From Promicromonospora iranensis (lineage in GTDB: Bacteria > Actinomycetota > Actinomycetes > Actinomycetales > Cellulomonadaceae), in contig NZ_JAJQMN010000003.1 of NCBI RefSeq assembly GCF_028994775.1, forward strand, positions 372,001 through 436,000: DNA of 64,000 nt, in the 5' to 3' direction. Made by a program: the position numbers and the translations under genes. The notes beneath the pieces are model-generated. The model did no database searches. It was not told the DNA's origin and worked only from the letters and a program-made list of their open reading frames with translations. Below are positions 55,131 to 63,865 of the stretch, in pieces. Numbering within the stretch: position 1 is the stretch's first letter; the number at the start of each line of letters is the position of its first letter.

Positions 55131-56378
55131 ATGAGCTCCCTCCATTCACCCGGCCGCGGCCGGGACCGCTGGCAGGACACCGCGAGCGCGGCGGGCCTCC
55201 TCGCCGAGGACGGCACCGTCGCCGCGACGATCTTCGCCGAGATGTCCGCCCTGGCCGTCCGCACCGGCGCGATCAACCTCGGCCAGGGCTTCCCCGACGT
55301 CGACGGCCCTGAGTACGTCAAGCAGGCGGCGATCCGGGCGATCGAGGAGGGGCGCAACCAGTACGCGCCGGGTGACGGCGTGCCGGAGCTGCGCACCGCG
55401 ATCGCGGACCACCAGAAGCGGCACTACGGGCTGGACGTCGACCCCGGTACCGAGGTGCTGGTGACCACGGGTGCCACGGAGGCGTTGGCCGCCTCGATCC
55501 TCGCACTGACCCGGCCCGGCGACGAGGTGCTCACCCTGGAGCCGTTCTACGACTCGCACGCGGCCTCGATCGGCATGTCCGGCGCGACGCACGTCACCGC
55601 TCCCCTGGTCCCCGGTCCGGACGGGTTCCGCCTCGACGTCGAGGCGCTCCGGGCCGTCGCCTCCCCGCGCCTGCGGATGATCGTGCTCAACTCACCGCAC
55701 AACCCGACGGGGGCCGTGCTCACGCGCGACGAGCTGGACGCCGTCGCCGCGGTGGCCAAGGAGCGCGACGCGATCGTCGTGACCGACGAGGTCTACGAGC
55801 ACCTGACGTTCGGCGCCGAGCACATCCCGATGGCCACGCTGCCGGGCATGGCCGAGCGGACGCTGACCATCTCGTCGTCGGGCAAGACGTTCTCGTTCAC
55901 GGGCTGGAAGGTCGGCTGGCTGCACGGCCCGGCCGAGCTGGTCACGGCGGTGCGCACCGTCAAGCAGTTCCTCACCTACACCTCCGGAGCGCCGTTCCAG
56001 CCCGCCATCGCGCAGGCCCTGGCCGACGACGACACCCCGCGCGCGCTGGCCACGTCCCTCGCCGGCCGCCGCGACCTCCTGTGCGCCGGCCTGGAGGCGG
56101 CGGGCTTCACGGTGAACCGCCCGGCCGGCACGTACTTCGTGATGGCCGACGCGTCGAACCTGATCGGCCGCCTCGGGCTGCGCGACGGCGTCGACCTGTG
56201 CCGGCGGCTGCCCGAGCTGGCCGGCGTCGTGGCGATCCCGGCGTCTGCCTTCTGCCGCGCCGGTTCGCCGACGGCGCAGGCACTGGCCTCGCACGTGCGG
56301 TTCACCTTCGTGAAGCGCGAGGAGGTGCTGCGCGAGGCGGCGACCCGGCTGGCCCGCCTGGGGGTCCCGCTGAGCTGA
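55131..56378 (+). CDS. PLP-dependent aminotransferase, class I/II (DapC/kynurenine aminotransferase-like)
   Basis: A 415-residue fold-I aminotransferase. INLGQGFPDVDGPEYV near the N-terminus, the ligand loop LVTTGATEALAASILAL, VLNSPHNPTGAVL, the Asp in VVTDEVYEHL and the PLP lysine in SSSGKTFSFTGWKVGW are seen. It probably interconverts a 2-oxo acid and an amino acid; DapC, methionine or kynurenine aminotransferases have this pattern. ATG 55131 begins the conserved region; an ATG at 55113 would add six residues. The DnaA boxes lie 77-135 bp upstream of it. Confidence 0.9.
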   Translation: MSSLHSPGRGRDRWQDTASAAGLLAEDGTVAATIFAEMSALAVRTGAINLGQGFPDVDGPEYVKQAAIRAIEEGRNQYAPGDGVPELRTAIADHQKRHYGLDVDPGTEVLVTTGATEALAASILALTRPGDEVLTLEPFYDSHAASIGMSGATHVTAPLVPGPDGFRLDVEALRAVASPRLRMIVLNSPHNPTGAVLTRDELDAVAAVAKERDAIVVTDEVYEHLTFGAEHIPMATLPGMAERTLTISSSGKTFSFTGWKVGWLHGPAELVTAVRTVKQFLTYTSGAPFQPAIAQALADDDTPRALATSLAGRRDLLCAGLEAAGFTVNRPAGTYFVMADASNLIGRLGLRDGVDLCRRLPELAGVVAIPASAFCRAGSPTAQALASHVRFTFVKREEVLREAATRLARLGVPLS

Positions 56379-56391
56379 CCGACCCTCAGGG

Positions 56392-57009
56392 CTAGCCCGT
56401 GAGCAGCGAGACCGCCACGGCCAGCATGATCAGCGCGATCACGCCGTCGACCACCCGCCACGCACCGGGGCGCCGCAGCACCGGTGCGAGCAGCCGCGCG
56501 CCGTAGCCGAGCGCGGCGAACCAGGCGACGCTGGAGACCATCGCGCCGGCCGTGAACAGCCAGCGGGTGTCGCCGTAGGTCGCGGCGACCGAGCCCTGGA
56601 GCATCACCGTGTCGAGGTACACGTGCGGGTTCAGCCAGGTCAGGGCGAGCGTCGTGAGGACAACAGGCTTGAGGCGGCGGCCCGGGCTGTCGCCCAGCGC
56701 GCCGTCCTCGGCGGCAGCGAGCTTCGTGTCGCCGCGCACGGCCCGCCAGGCGGCCATGGCCCCGTACCCGAGCACGACGGCGGCGCCCAGCCAGCGCATC
56801 ACGACCACGGCGTCGGGCCACCGCTCCACGAGCGGCCCGAACCCGGCGCCGCCCGCCGCGTAGAGCACGGCGTCGGACACCGCGCAGATCGCCGCGACGA
56901 CGCCCACGTGCTCACGGCGCAGGCCCTGACGCAGCACGAAGGCGTTCTGGGCTCCGATGGCGACGATGAGCGAGAGGCCGAATCCGAGTCCGGCGAGCAG
57001 GGTGAGCAT
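56392..57009 (-). CDS. LysE/ArgO-family amino-acid exporter (first paralogue)
   Basis: A 205-residue exporter with about six helices. It begins LAGLGFGLSLIVAIGAQNAF, the LysE/ArgO hallmark in helix 1 with AIGAQN, and has LTWLNPHVYLDTVML in helix 4. It likely exports basic amino acids such as lysine or arginine. The gene is divergent from a LysG/ArgP-type regulator, the normal genetic layout. TAGCGT seven bases before the ATG suggests leaderless translation. Confidence 0.92.
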   Translation of the reverse strand: MLTLLAGLGFGLSLIVAIGAQNAFVLRQGLRREHVGVVAAICAVSDAVLYAAGGAGFGPLVERWPDAVVVMRWLGAAVVLGYGAMAAWRAVRGDTKLAAAEDGALGDSPGRRLKPVVLTTLALTWLNPHVYLDTVMLQGSVAATYGDTRWLFTAGAMVSSVAWFAALGYGARLLAPVLRRPGAWRVVDGVIALIMLAVAVSLLTG

Positions 57010-57016
57010 GCCCCTC

Positions 57017-57022
57017 ACGCTA
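57017..57022 (-). promoter_or_regulatory. -10 box of a leaderless promoter for the first LysE gene
   Basis: TAGCGT on the minus strand ends seven bases before the ATG at 57009. Confidence 0.35.
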
Positions 57023-57043
57023 GGTAGCGACGGGCCTGAAGAC

Positions 57044-57078
57044 CAGTTCACGTTTTTGAATCTGCCTAAGCAGAACTG
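57044..57078. promoter_or_regulatory. LysR-type operator region between lysE and regulator genes
   Basis: The 90-bp divergent gap contains TTCA-CGTTTT-TGAA (57047-57060), a T-N11-A style site, the palindrome-like CTGC-CTAA-GCAG (57062-57073), and outer CAGTTC (57044-57049) against GAACTG (57073-57078). Such arrays of short dyads are typical of regulators that bind as tetramers. Confidence 0.55.
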
Positions 57079-57099
57079 AAGTTGGGTCAGACTGGTGGC

Positions 57100-58029
57100 A
57101 TGCGATGGGACTCCCGCCAGCTCGAAGCCCTGGCCGCCGTGGTGGCCGAAGGCTCGTTCGACGCCGCGGCCCGGGCGCTGCACGTGACGCCGTCGGCCGT
57201 GAGCCAGCGCATCCGCGCGCTGGAGAACGCGGCAGGGAGTGTGCTGGTGCGGCGCGCCCGGCCGGTGGTGGCCACGACGTCGGGCCAGGCACTCCTGCGC
57301 CTCGCCCGGCAGACGGAGCTGCTGGGCGCCGAGGTCGCGGCGGAGCTGGGCGCCGACGATGATGCGCGCCCAGGCGGGCAGGAGCCCGGCGGCGGCAGGC
57401 CGGACAGCCTTGTGACCGTGCCCCTGGCCGTCAGCGCGGACTCCCTGGCCACCTGGGTGCTGCCCGCCCTCGCTCAGGTCGACGGGGTCACCTTCGACCT
57501 GCACCGGGCCGACGACAGCCGCACCGCCGACCTGCTCCGCGAAGGCGTCGTGATGGCTGCGGTCACCTCGCAGACCGCGCAGGTACAGGGCTGCCGGAGC
57601 ACGCCCCTCGGGATCATGCGCTACCGCCCGGCGTGCACGCGCGCTTTCGCGCGGCGCTGGTTCCCCCACGGCCCGACGCCGGAAGCGCTCGACGCGGCGC
57701 CGGTCGTCGTCTTCGACCGGACCGACGATCTGCAGGACATGTTCCTGCGCGAGCGAGCGCCGGGAGCCAGGCCGCCGCGGCACCACGTACCGAGCACCGT
57801 CGAGTACGAGGAGACCATCCGCCTGGGCCTCGGCTGGGGCATGCTGCTGGACCGCCCGACCATCGGCGGGCTGCACGACGGCACCGGTGGCGGGATCACG
57901 CTCCTGGAACCGGACGTCGTCCTCGACATCCCACTCCACCTGCAGCAGTGGAAGCTGCGTTCCACCGTGCTGGACCGCGTCACCGCTGCCCTGCGAAAAG
58001 AAGCAACACGCGAACTGCTCCCCGCGTGA
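57100..58029 (+). CDS. LysR-family regulator, LysG/ArgP type
   Basis: A 309-residue LysR-type regulator. The N-terminal HTH is RQLEALAAVVAEGSFDAAAR then TPSAVSQRIRALENAAGS, and the rest is a periplasmic-binding-protein-like effector domain (about 95-300). ArgP/LysG-type members bind lysine or arginine and activate the exporter gene. Position, divergent from one LysE gene and 97 bp from a second, fits. An insert at about 90-105 is Gly/Pro-rich. ATG 57100 is chosen; CAGACT lies six bases before it and may be its -10. Confidence 0.9.
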   Translation: MRWDSRQLEALAAVVAEGSFDAAARALHVTPSAVSQRIRALENAAGSVLVRRARPVVATTSGQALLRLARQTELLGAEVAAELGADDDARPGGQEPGGGRPDSLVTVPLAVSADSLATWVLPALAQVDGVTFDLHRADDSRTADLLREGVVMAAVTSQTAQVQGCRSTPLGIMRYRPACTRAFARRWFPHGPTPEALDAAPVVVFDRTDDLQDMFLRERAPGARPPRHHVPSTVEYEETIRLGLGWGMLLDRPTIGGLHDGTGGGITLLEPDVVLDIPLHLQQWKLRSTVLDRVTAALRKEATRELLPA

Positions 58030-58091
58030 AATAAGGACGTACCCCCATCATTAGCCCTGATTCAGTCCTTCCGCACTTCCAAATCATGAAC

Positions 58092-58108
58092 CGGACATTC
58101 AATGTCCG
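58092..58108. promoter_or_regulatory. 17-bp perfect palindrome upstream of the second LysE gene
   Basis: CGGACATT-C-AATGTCCG is symmetric over all 17 bases. It is 18 bp before the ATG at 58127, in a gap that is AT-richer than its surroundings. It may be the site of the adjacent LysR regulator or of another dimeric repressor. Confidence 0.6.
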
Positions 58109-58126
58109 ACTTCTTACCGTTCAGCC

Positions 58127-58729
58127 ATGCTCTCCGCGCTCGCCGGCATGGCTTTTGGTCTGTCGCTCATCGTCGCCATCGGGGCACAGAACATCTTCGT
58201 TCTCCGCCAGGGCCTGCGCCGGGAGCACGTCGGGCTCGTGGCCGGCATCTGCGCGGTCAGCGACCTCGTACTCATCTCGGCAGGGGTCGGCGGGCTCGGC
58301 ACCATGATCCAGAGCGCGCCGCTCGTCGTCGAGATCGCCCGCTGGGCGGGCGCCGTCGTCGTCCTCGTGTACGGCGGTATGGCCGCCTACCGCGCCGTTA
58401 AGGGGCAGCGGGTGGTCATGGGGCGGCACAGCGTCACCAACCGCACGGTGGGCGCGGCCGTGGCCACCACGTTCGCCCTGACCTGGCTCAACCCCCACGT
58501 CTACCTGGACACCGTGGTGCTCGTGGGCGGGCTCGCCGCCACGCACGGCGACGACCGCTGGTGGTTCGGGCTCGGCGCCTGCATCGCCAGCACCGCCTGG
58601 TTCGTCGCCCTCGGGTACGGGGCGCGCTACCTGGCGCCGCTCCTGGAGAAGCCGGGCGCGTGGCGGGTCCTGGACAGCGTCGTCGCGGCGACCATGGTGA
58701 TCGTGGCGGCCTCGCTGGTCCTGGGCTGA
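58127..58729 (+). CDS. LysE/ArgO-family amino-acid exporter (second paralogue)
   Basis: A 200-residue exporter highly similar to the first: MAFGLSLIVAIGAQNIFVLR and LTWLNPHVYLDTVVL occur in the same positions, and the C-terminal GAWRVLDSVVAATM matches GAWRVVDGVIALIM. The two flank the same regulator, so they arose by duplication; they may export different basic amino acids or be controlled differently. No Shine-Dalgarno is evident in front of the ATG. Confidence 0.92.
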   Translation: MLSALAGMAFGLSLIVAIGAQNIFVLRQGLRREHVGLVAGICAVSDLVLISAGVGGLGTMIQSAPLVVEIARWAGAVVVLVYGGMAAYRAVKGQRVVMGRHSVTNRTVGAAVATTFALTWLNPHVYLDTVVLVGGLAATHGDDRWWFGLGACIASTAWFVALGYGARYLAPLLEKPGAWRVLDSVVAATMVIVAASLVLG

Positions 58730-58750
58730 CGCTTCGGCCCTCGGCCGCGG

Positions 58751-60156
58751 TCAGGCGCAGACGCCGTCGAGCACGACCTCCGGGCTCGGGCTGGGCTTGG
58801 GCTTGGGCTTCTTTCCCGTGTCACCGCCGGCCGTGCCGGACTCGTTCCCGGTCCCGCTCTCGCTGCCCTCGTTCGTCTCGGCGTCGCCGGCGTCACCGGT
58901 GTCCCCGGTGCCGGTTTCGGCATCGCCGGAGTCGTCCGTGCCCGCGTCGCCCCCACCGTCCTGAGGACCGCCGCTCGCGCTGGGCGACCCGGACGGCTCA
59001 ACGTCGGGCAGCACCACCTGCTCCGGCGGCTGGTCCGCAGCGAGGCGCTGGAAGATCTCGGCGGACTCCGGGCTCCAGGCCAGCCCGCTCGCGGTCCCCT
59101 CGACGGTGTCGTAGACCGGGACCTTCGTCATGATGATGTTGCGCTTCTCGATCTCCCGGAGCGACCAGGCGAGGCCCGCGACCTTGCCGGGGTCGGCGAT
59201 GGCCGGGTCGGCGCTCAGCGAGCCCAGGGCCGCGTTGATCAGGCGGAAGGTCTTGGTCGGGTCGGCAAGCGTCTCCGCGGAGAGGATCTGCCGCAGGGTG
59301 GCGTTGATGAACGCCTGCTGCCGCTCGATCCGGGTCAGGTCGCTCCGCATCTCGAGGCCCATACCGGTGCCCTTGCGCACCCGGAGGAACTGGATGGCCG
59401 TCTTGCCGTCGAGCCGGTTCTCCCCGGCCGGCAGGTCGATGCGGGCCGACGCCGGGTCGCCGTGGATCGCTTCCGGCAGGCACATCTTCACACCGCCGAT
59501 CGCGTTGACGACGTCGATCACCCCGTTCATCTTGACGACCGCATGGTTCGTCACCGTCACGCCCGTCATGGCGTTGACCGTGTTGATCGTGCAGGCGGAC
59601 GCGTGCTTGAGCGACGTGCCGCCGCTGCCGACCTCGAACGACGCGTTGAACTTGTCGCGGTAGGGCTGGGACTGGCTGCCGTCCGGGAGCTGGCACGACG
59701 GGATGTCCACGAAGGTGTCGCGCGGCAGCGACACGATCTCGATCCACTGCCGGTCCGCCGAGATGTGCACCAGCATCGTCGTGTCCGACCGCATACCGGA
59801 GACCTCGCCGCCGATGTCCGCGTTGCTGCCGTCCCGGATGTCCGTGCCCATGAGCAGCAGGTTGACCGGTTCGTCCTTGAACGGGTCGGACGGGTCCTTC
59901 GGGGTGACCTGCTCGGCCACCAGGCCGTCCAGGTCCTGCACATCGATCTGCGAGAGCGCGTTGTGGTACGCCGTCGCCGCTGCCGCCGAGCCGAACGCCA
60001 TGACCCCGACGACGCCCATCGTGACGCCGCGGAACATCAGCATCTTGCGCCAGCTGCGCACGTGACGCGGCTGCCGTTCACCCGATCGAGCGTGCCGGGG
60101 TACCCCATGGATAATCTCGCCGACAGGTCGGACTGCCGTCCAGAAGTCAGTCGCCA
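58751..60156 (-). CDS. LCP-family (LytR-CpsA-Psr) cell-wall glycopolymer ligase, first copy
   Basis: A protein of about 467 residues. A basic cytoplasmic N-terminus and one membrane helix (FRGVTMGVVGVMAFGSAAAA) precede the LCP domain with NLLLMGTDIRDGSNADIGGE, MRSDTTMLVHISADRQ, VSLPRDTFVDIP and FLRVRKGTGMGLEMRSDLTR; these Arg and Asp residues bind the polyprenyl pyrophosphate. A long C-terminal tail rich in Gly, Asp, Thr and Pro (about 380-467) ends in EVVLDGVCA. LCP enzymes attach teichoic acid, arabinogalactan or capsule to peptidoglycan. GTG 60156 or an ATG at 60187 may be the start; neither has a good ribosome site. Confidence 0.88.
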
Positions 60157-60240
60157 CGCACCGGAGACTATGGCCTCGGTGCAACATTCGTGTAAATAAG
60201 TCCTCGCGCTCCCAGCCAGCTTCCAGGGCACGTCAGGGCT

Positions 60241-61506
60241 TCAGTCGGCGCAGACCCCGGGTAGCAGCGAGGGCGACGGCGACGAGCTCGGCGTGTTCGA
60301 CGGCGACGTCCCGCGCCTGCCACCGCCCTCCGAGCCACCTTCCGAGCCACCTTCCGAACCGGCGCCCGGGTCGTTCTCCTGGTCCGATGCCCCGCCGGAC
60401 GGCTCCCCCGACCCCTTGCCGGCGCCGGATCCCGGCGCCGGTGTCTCGTGCCCGGGAGGCGGCTCGTCGGCCGCGATGCGTGCCCAGATCGCCGTCGCGT
60501 CCTCCGTCCAGACCACCCGGTTGGGATCGGTCGGCGCGGCCGCGACGGGCAGCTCGGTGAACACGATCTTGGCCGGGTCGATGTCCCGGATGCTGAACGC
60601 GAGACCCGCGAGCGCCGTCGGGTCGGCCAGTGCCGGGTCCGCGGAGATGGCACCGAGCACCGCCCGGATGGTGCGGTAGAGACGGGGTGAGTTGGTCACG
60701 ACGTTCTGGTCCAGGACCTGACGCACGAGGGCGTCGACGAACGCCTGCTGCCGGGTGATCCGCGTGAGGTCGCTGCCCTGTTCGAGGCCGAGGCCGGTTC
60801 CGTGCCGGGCACGGAGATAGCCGATCGCCTGGCGCCCGTCGAGGGTCTGCTCGCCGGCGGGCAGCTCGAACCGGCCGTACGCCGGGTCCTGCACGAGCGG
60901 CTCGGGCAGGCACATGCGCACCCCGCCGAGCGCGTTGACGACGTCGACCACACCGTCCATCTGCACGACCATGTGGTTGGTGACCGGGATGTCCGTCAGC
61001 GTCTGCACCGTCGAGATGGTGCACGCCGCGGCGTGCGTGAGGTCCTCCTCCGCGCCGCCGCCGACGGTGAACGCTCCGTTGAACATGCCGTAGGTGGCAC
61101 CGGACTCGGTGCCGTCGGGCAGCTTGCAGGAGGGGATCTCGACCAGCGAGTCCCGCGGGATGGAGACCACCTCCATGCGCGACCGGTCACCCGAGATGTG
61201 CACGAGCATCGTGGTGTCCGACCGCATACCGCCGTCGCCCTCGCCGGCGATCTCGGTGTTCTCGCCGCCGCGCAGGTCGGTGCCGAGCACGAGGATGTTG
61301 AGGCTGCGCCCGGTGAACGGGTCGTCCGGGTCGGGCGGCTTCGGTCCCTCGACGAGGTCGGAGACGTCGCTGACGCCGATCTGGTCCTTGAGGTCCAGGT
61401 AGGCGGCCGCGCCGCCGACCGCTACCAGGGCGAGCGCGCCGACGACGAAGAGCGCCGCGGCTCGCGCGACGCGATGACTTCGCAGGGTATGGACGTGCCG
61501 GGGCAC
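60241..61506 (-). CDS. LCP-family (LytR-CpsA-Psr) cell-wall glycopolymer ligase, second copy
   Basis: A 421-residue paralogue of the gene downstream. After a membrane helix (about 15-37) the LCP core shows LNILVLGTDLRGGENTEIAG, GGMRSDTTMLVHISGDR, VVSIPRDSLVEIPSC and YLRARHGTGLGLEQGSDLTR. The last 60 residues are Gly/Ser/Pro-rich and end with Cys-Ala-Asp, like the paralogue's Cys-Ala. The GTG start lies within a 16-bp inverted repeat, so translation may be hidden in a hairpin. The tandem arrangement suggests divided substrate roles. Confidence 0.9.
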   Translation of the reverse strand: MPRHVHTLRSHRVARAAALFVVGALALVAVGGAAAYLDLKDQIGVSDVSDLVEGPKPPDPDDPFTGRSLNILVLGTDLRGGENTEIAGEGDGGMRSDTTMLVHISGDRSRMEVVSIPRDSLVEIPSCKLPDGTESGATYGMFNGAFTVGGGAEEDLTHAAACTISTVQTLTDIPVTNHMVVQMDGVVDVVNALGGVRMCLPEPLVQDPAYGRFELPAGEQTLDGRQAIGYLRARHGTGLGLEQGSDLTRITRQQAFVDALVRQVLDQNVVTNSPRLYRTIRAVLGAISADPALADPTALAGLAFSIRDIDPAKIVFTELPVAAAPTDPNRVVWTEDATAIWARIAADEPPPGHETPAPGSGAGKGSGEPSGGASDQENDPGAGSEGGSEGGSEGGGRRGTSPSNTPSSSPSPSLLPGVCAD

Positions 61507-61535
61507 ATGCGGAGCATAAGCATGTACCCCGGCAC
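61495..61535 (-). promoter_or_regulatory. Inverted repeat over the LCP start codon
   Basis: The arms 61495-61510 and 61520-61535 (GTGCCGGGGCACATGC and its near-complement, one mismatch) enclose a 9-base loop. The GTG start at 61504-61506 lies in the lower arm, and TATGCT in the loop could be a -10 box. In RNA the start codon would be paired in a very stable stem; in DNA the repeat could be a terminator for the upstream gene or an operator. Confidence 0.65.
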
Positions 61536-61557
61536 GGGGCCTCTTAAGTGGTGCGGG

Positions 61558-63801
61558 TCAGCTCAGCGCGGCAACCCCGAGGTCTGGGTTGTCCGTGAAG
61601 AACCCGTCCAGGCCGGCGTCCAGGAACACCCGCGCCTCGCCCACCATGTCGCCGATGCCGTTCGGGTCGGTCGACGAGCGGAAGTCCGCGGCGAGGAACT
61701 GGTTCTCCCGCCGGAAAGTCCAGGTGTGCACCTCGAGGCCCGCGCGGTGCGCGTCCCGGATCACCGTGCTGGGCGCGCCGAGCGTGCCGTCGGCCTCGCG
61801 CGGGATCAGCACGTTCTTCTCGGCGCCGACGCCGTCGGCGTAGCCGGCGATCTCTCGCAGCCCCCGGCGGGTGACCAGGTCCGCATACGTGCGTGGGTCG
61901 CCGGCGGCCACGAGGTCGTAGGGTGCGCCGCTGTTGCTGACGAGCTGGGCGAGCGGCACGTCGGTCATCCGGTCGAGGTCCTTCAGGTTGCCCACCTCGA
62001 ACGACTGGATGACCACCGGGGCGCCGGCGCGGTCGAAGCCGTTCCGGCGGAGCTCACGCACGAGCGGCTCCTCCAGGGACAGCCCGATCGAGTCGAAGTA
62101 GGTGGGGTGCTTGGTCTCCGGGTAGACGCCGACGGGGGCACCGTCGCACGTGCGGCTGTTGCGGGCGAGGTCGAGCACCTCGTCGAGGGTCGGGACCAGG
62201 TAGAGCCCGTCGAACGGCGTGTTCTGCGGACGGACCTGCGGCAGACGCTCCTTGGCGCGCAGGGTGCGCAGCTCGGCGAGCGTGAAGTCCTCGGTGAACC
62301 AGCCGGTGATCCGGGCGCCGTCGATCGTCTTCGTGGTGCGCCGGTCCGCGAACTCCGGGTGCGCCGCGACGTCGGTGGTGCCGCCGATCTCGTTCTCGTG
62401 CCGGGCGACGAGCACGCCGTCCTTGGTCGGGACCACGTCGGGCTCGATGTAGTCGACGCACTGGTTGATCGCGGTCTCGTACGCGGCGAGCGTGTGCTCC
62501 GGCCGGTAGCCGGAGGCCCCACGGTGCCCGACGACGGTCACCCCGTCGTCGGTCACGCGCTTCTTCTTCAGGTCGACGAGGGCCATCTCGGTGTCGTCCG
62601 GCGTGCCGGTGACGCGCGAGTCGTTGCCCGGGTAGTTGTTGTCGTTGCCGATCAGCAACGTGTCGCGGTCGACGAACAGGACCGTCTCGAAGGACTGCAC
62701 GGGCAGCGCGAACGTCTCGCCGAGCCCGTAGCCCTCGCCGGCGTCGATGCCGCGCGGGTTCTCGATCCGCAGGGCGTCGACGACGAGCTCCTTGCGGACG
62801 TAGCCGTCACGGTCGGTGCGGCTCAGGTCGATCTCGTACACGCGCTTGGTGACCGACTGGTCACCCTCGAAGTCGTCCCGTTCGATGAGCAGCATGGAGT
62901 CGCGGCCGGTCGCGAACGCGTCGCCGATGACGTTGGCCACCTGGTCGGTCTGGTACGCCCAACGCTTGCCGGTGTACTCACCGCGACGGGTGTCGAACTG
63001 GTAGATCCAGCGGCGGCGCGTGTCGGCGTCGTCGGCCAGCGCACCCTCGACCACGGGGTAGAGGTAGCGGCCGCTCGAGGCCATCGCCTCGAAGCCACGG
63101 CTGCTGCCGACGTTCGGCTTCTCGCCCGGCTCCAGGTAGGGGCTGGCGGGCGACTTGCCGTCCGGAAACTCGTACGGGGCCTCCAGCAGGGTGCCGTCCG
63201 CGTCGAAGTGCAGCAGGAACGGACCGAACTCCTCGCCCACCCAGAACGTGCCGTCGGCGGCTCGGACCAGCGACTCGATGTCGAAGTCGGCGCCCGTGAG
63301 CAGACGCTCCTCGGTGTCCTCGTTGACGATGTCGAAGTCGAGGACGTCGTTGCGGTCGTTGTACTCGATGAAGTCGAGCACCTTGATCTCGCCGGAGCCC
63401 TTGCGGCCGGTGTCCCACTGCGGGCGCACCAGGTAGTTGCGCAGGAGGAAGTCGGCGGAGTTGCCCTTGGCCCCGAAGCCGTTGTCCGGCTGGGCCCAGA
63501 AGGTGCCGTCGTGGTTGTCGACCATCGCGGAGAAGCCAGGGATGACCTGGCCGCCCCACGGCCCCTGCCGCCCGTTGGCGGGAGAAGCCGCGGCGCCCGA
63601 CGGCGGGCCCTCGGCGAGGTAGTCGGCCGACAGCGTGGCGCGGCCGGCCAGGGTCGCGGCGAGGTGGGAGCCGCGGTGGTGCTCAGGACCGGGGCCGTGC
63701 TGGGGCTCCGCGCCGACGGCGACGGCCGCGGGGAACAGCAGCGATGCCGCTGCCGCGGCGGCCACCACGCGCGCGGCGCGGGTACGCAGGGGTGTACTCA
63801 T
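61558..63801 (-). CDS. Secreted phytase-like/esterase-like domain fused to glycerophosphodiester phosphodiesterase
   Basis: A 747-residue exported protein. The signal peptide (about 1-33, AARVVAAAAAASLLFPAAVA) is followed by a beta-propeller phytase-like/esterase-like domain (about 50-440) with NHDGTFWAQPDNGFGAKG and TFWVGEEFGPFLLHFD, then a GDPD domain (about 450-745) with VVGHRGASGYRPEHTLAAY, ECD-type YIEPDVVPTKDGVLVARH and the metal-binding HENEIGGTT. GDPD enzymes cleave glycerophosphodiesters such as deacylated lipids or teichoic acid units to glycerol-3-phosphate. It probably recovers phosphate and glycerol outside the cell. ATG 63801 fits the signal peptide; an ATG at 63831 is possible. 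Confidence 0.9.
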   Translation of the reverse strand: MSTPLRTRAARVVAAAAAASLLFPAAVAVGAEPQHGPGPEHHRGSHLAATLAGRATLSADYLAEGPPSGAAASPANGRQGPWGGQVIPGFSAMVDNHDGTFWAQPDNGFGAKGNSADFLLRNYLVRPQWDTGRKGSGEIKVLDFIEYNDRNDVLDFDIVNEDTEERLLTGADFDIESLVRAADGTFWVGEEFGPFLLHFDADGTLLEAPYEFPDGKSPASPYLEPGEKPNVGSSRGFEAMASSGRYLYPVVEGALADDADTRRRWIYQFDTRRGEYTGKRWAYQTDQVANVIGDAFATGRDSMLLIERDDFEGDQSVTKRVYEIDLSRTDRDGYVRKELVVDALRIENPRGIDAGEGYGLGETFALPVQSFETVLFVDRDTLLIGNDNNYPGNDSRVTGTPDDTEMALVDLKKKRVTDDGVTVVGHRGASGYRPEHTLAAYETAINQCVDYIEPDVVPTKDGVLVARHENEIGGTTDVAAHPEFADRRTTKTIDGARITGWFTEDFTLAELRTLRAKERLPQVRPQNTPFDGLYLVPTLDEVLDLARNSRTCDGAPVGVYPETKHPTYFDSIGLSLEEPLVRELRRNGFDRAGAPVVIQSFEVGNLKDLDRMTDVPLAQLVSNSGAPYDLVAAGDPRTYADLVTRRGLREIAGYADGVGAEKNVLIPREADGTLGAPSTVIRDAHRAGLEVHTWTFRRENQFLAADFRSSTDPNGIGDMVGEARVFLDAGLDGFFTDNPDLGVAALS

Positions 63802-63865
63802 GCGTGCGAGCCAAGACCGCGGAGCCGACATCCTGGTGAATCCCGCCCGACCGCGGGATGAACAC

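Noticed and set aside
60802-63861. 1019-codon plus-strand open frame opposite the LCP and phosphodiesterase genes
   Set aside because: High-GC DNA gives long antisense frames; the product is Arg/Gly/Val-rich, has no domain and no ribosome site, and the opposite strand has clear conserved enzymes.
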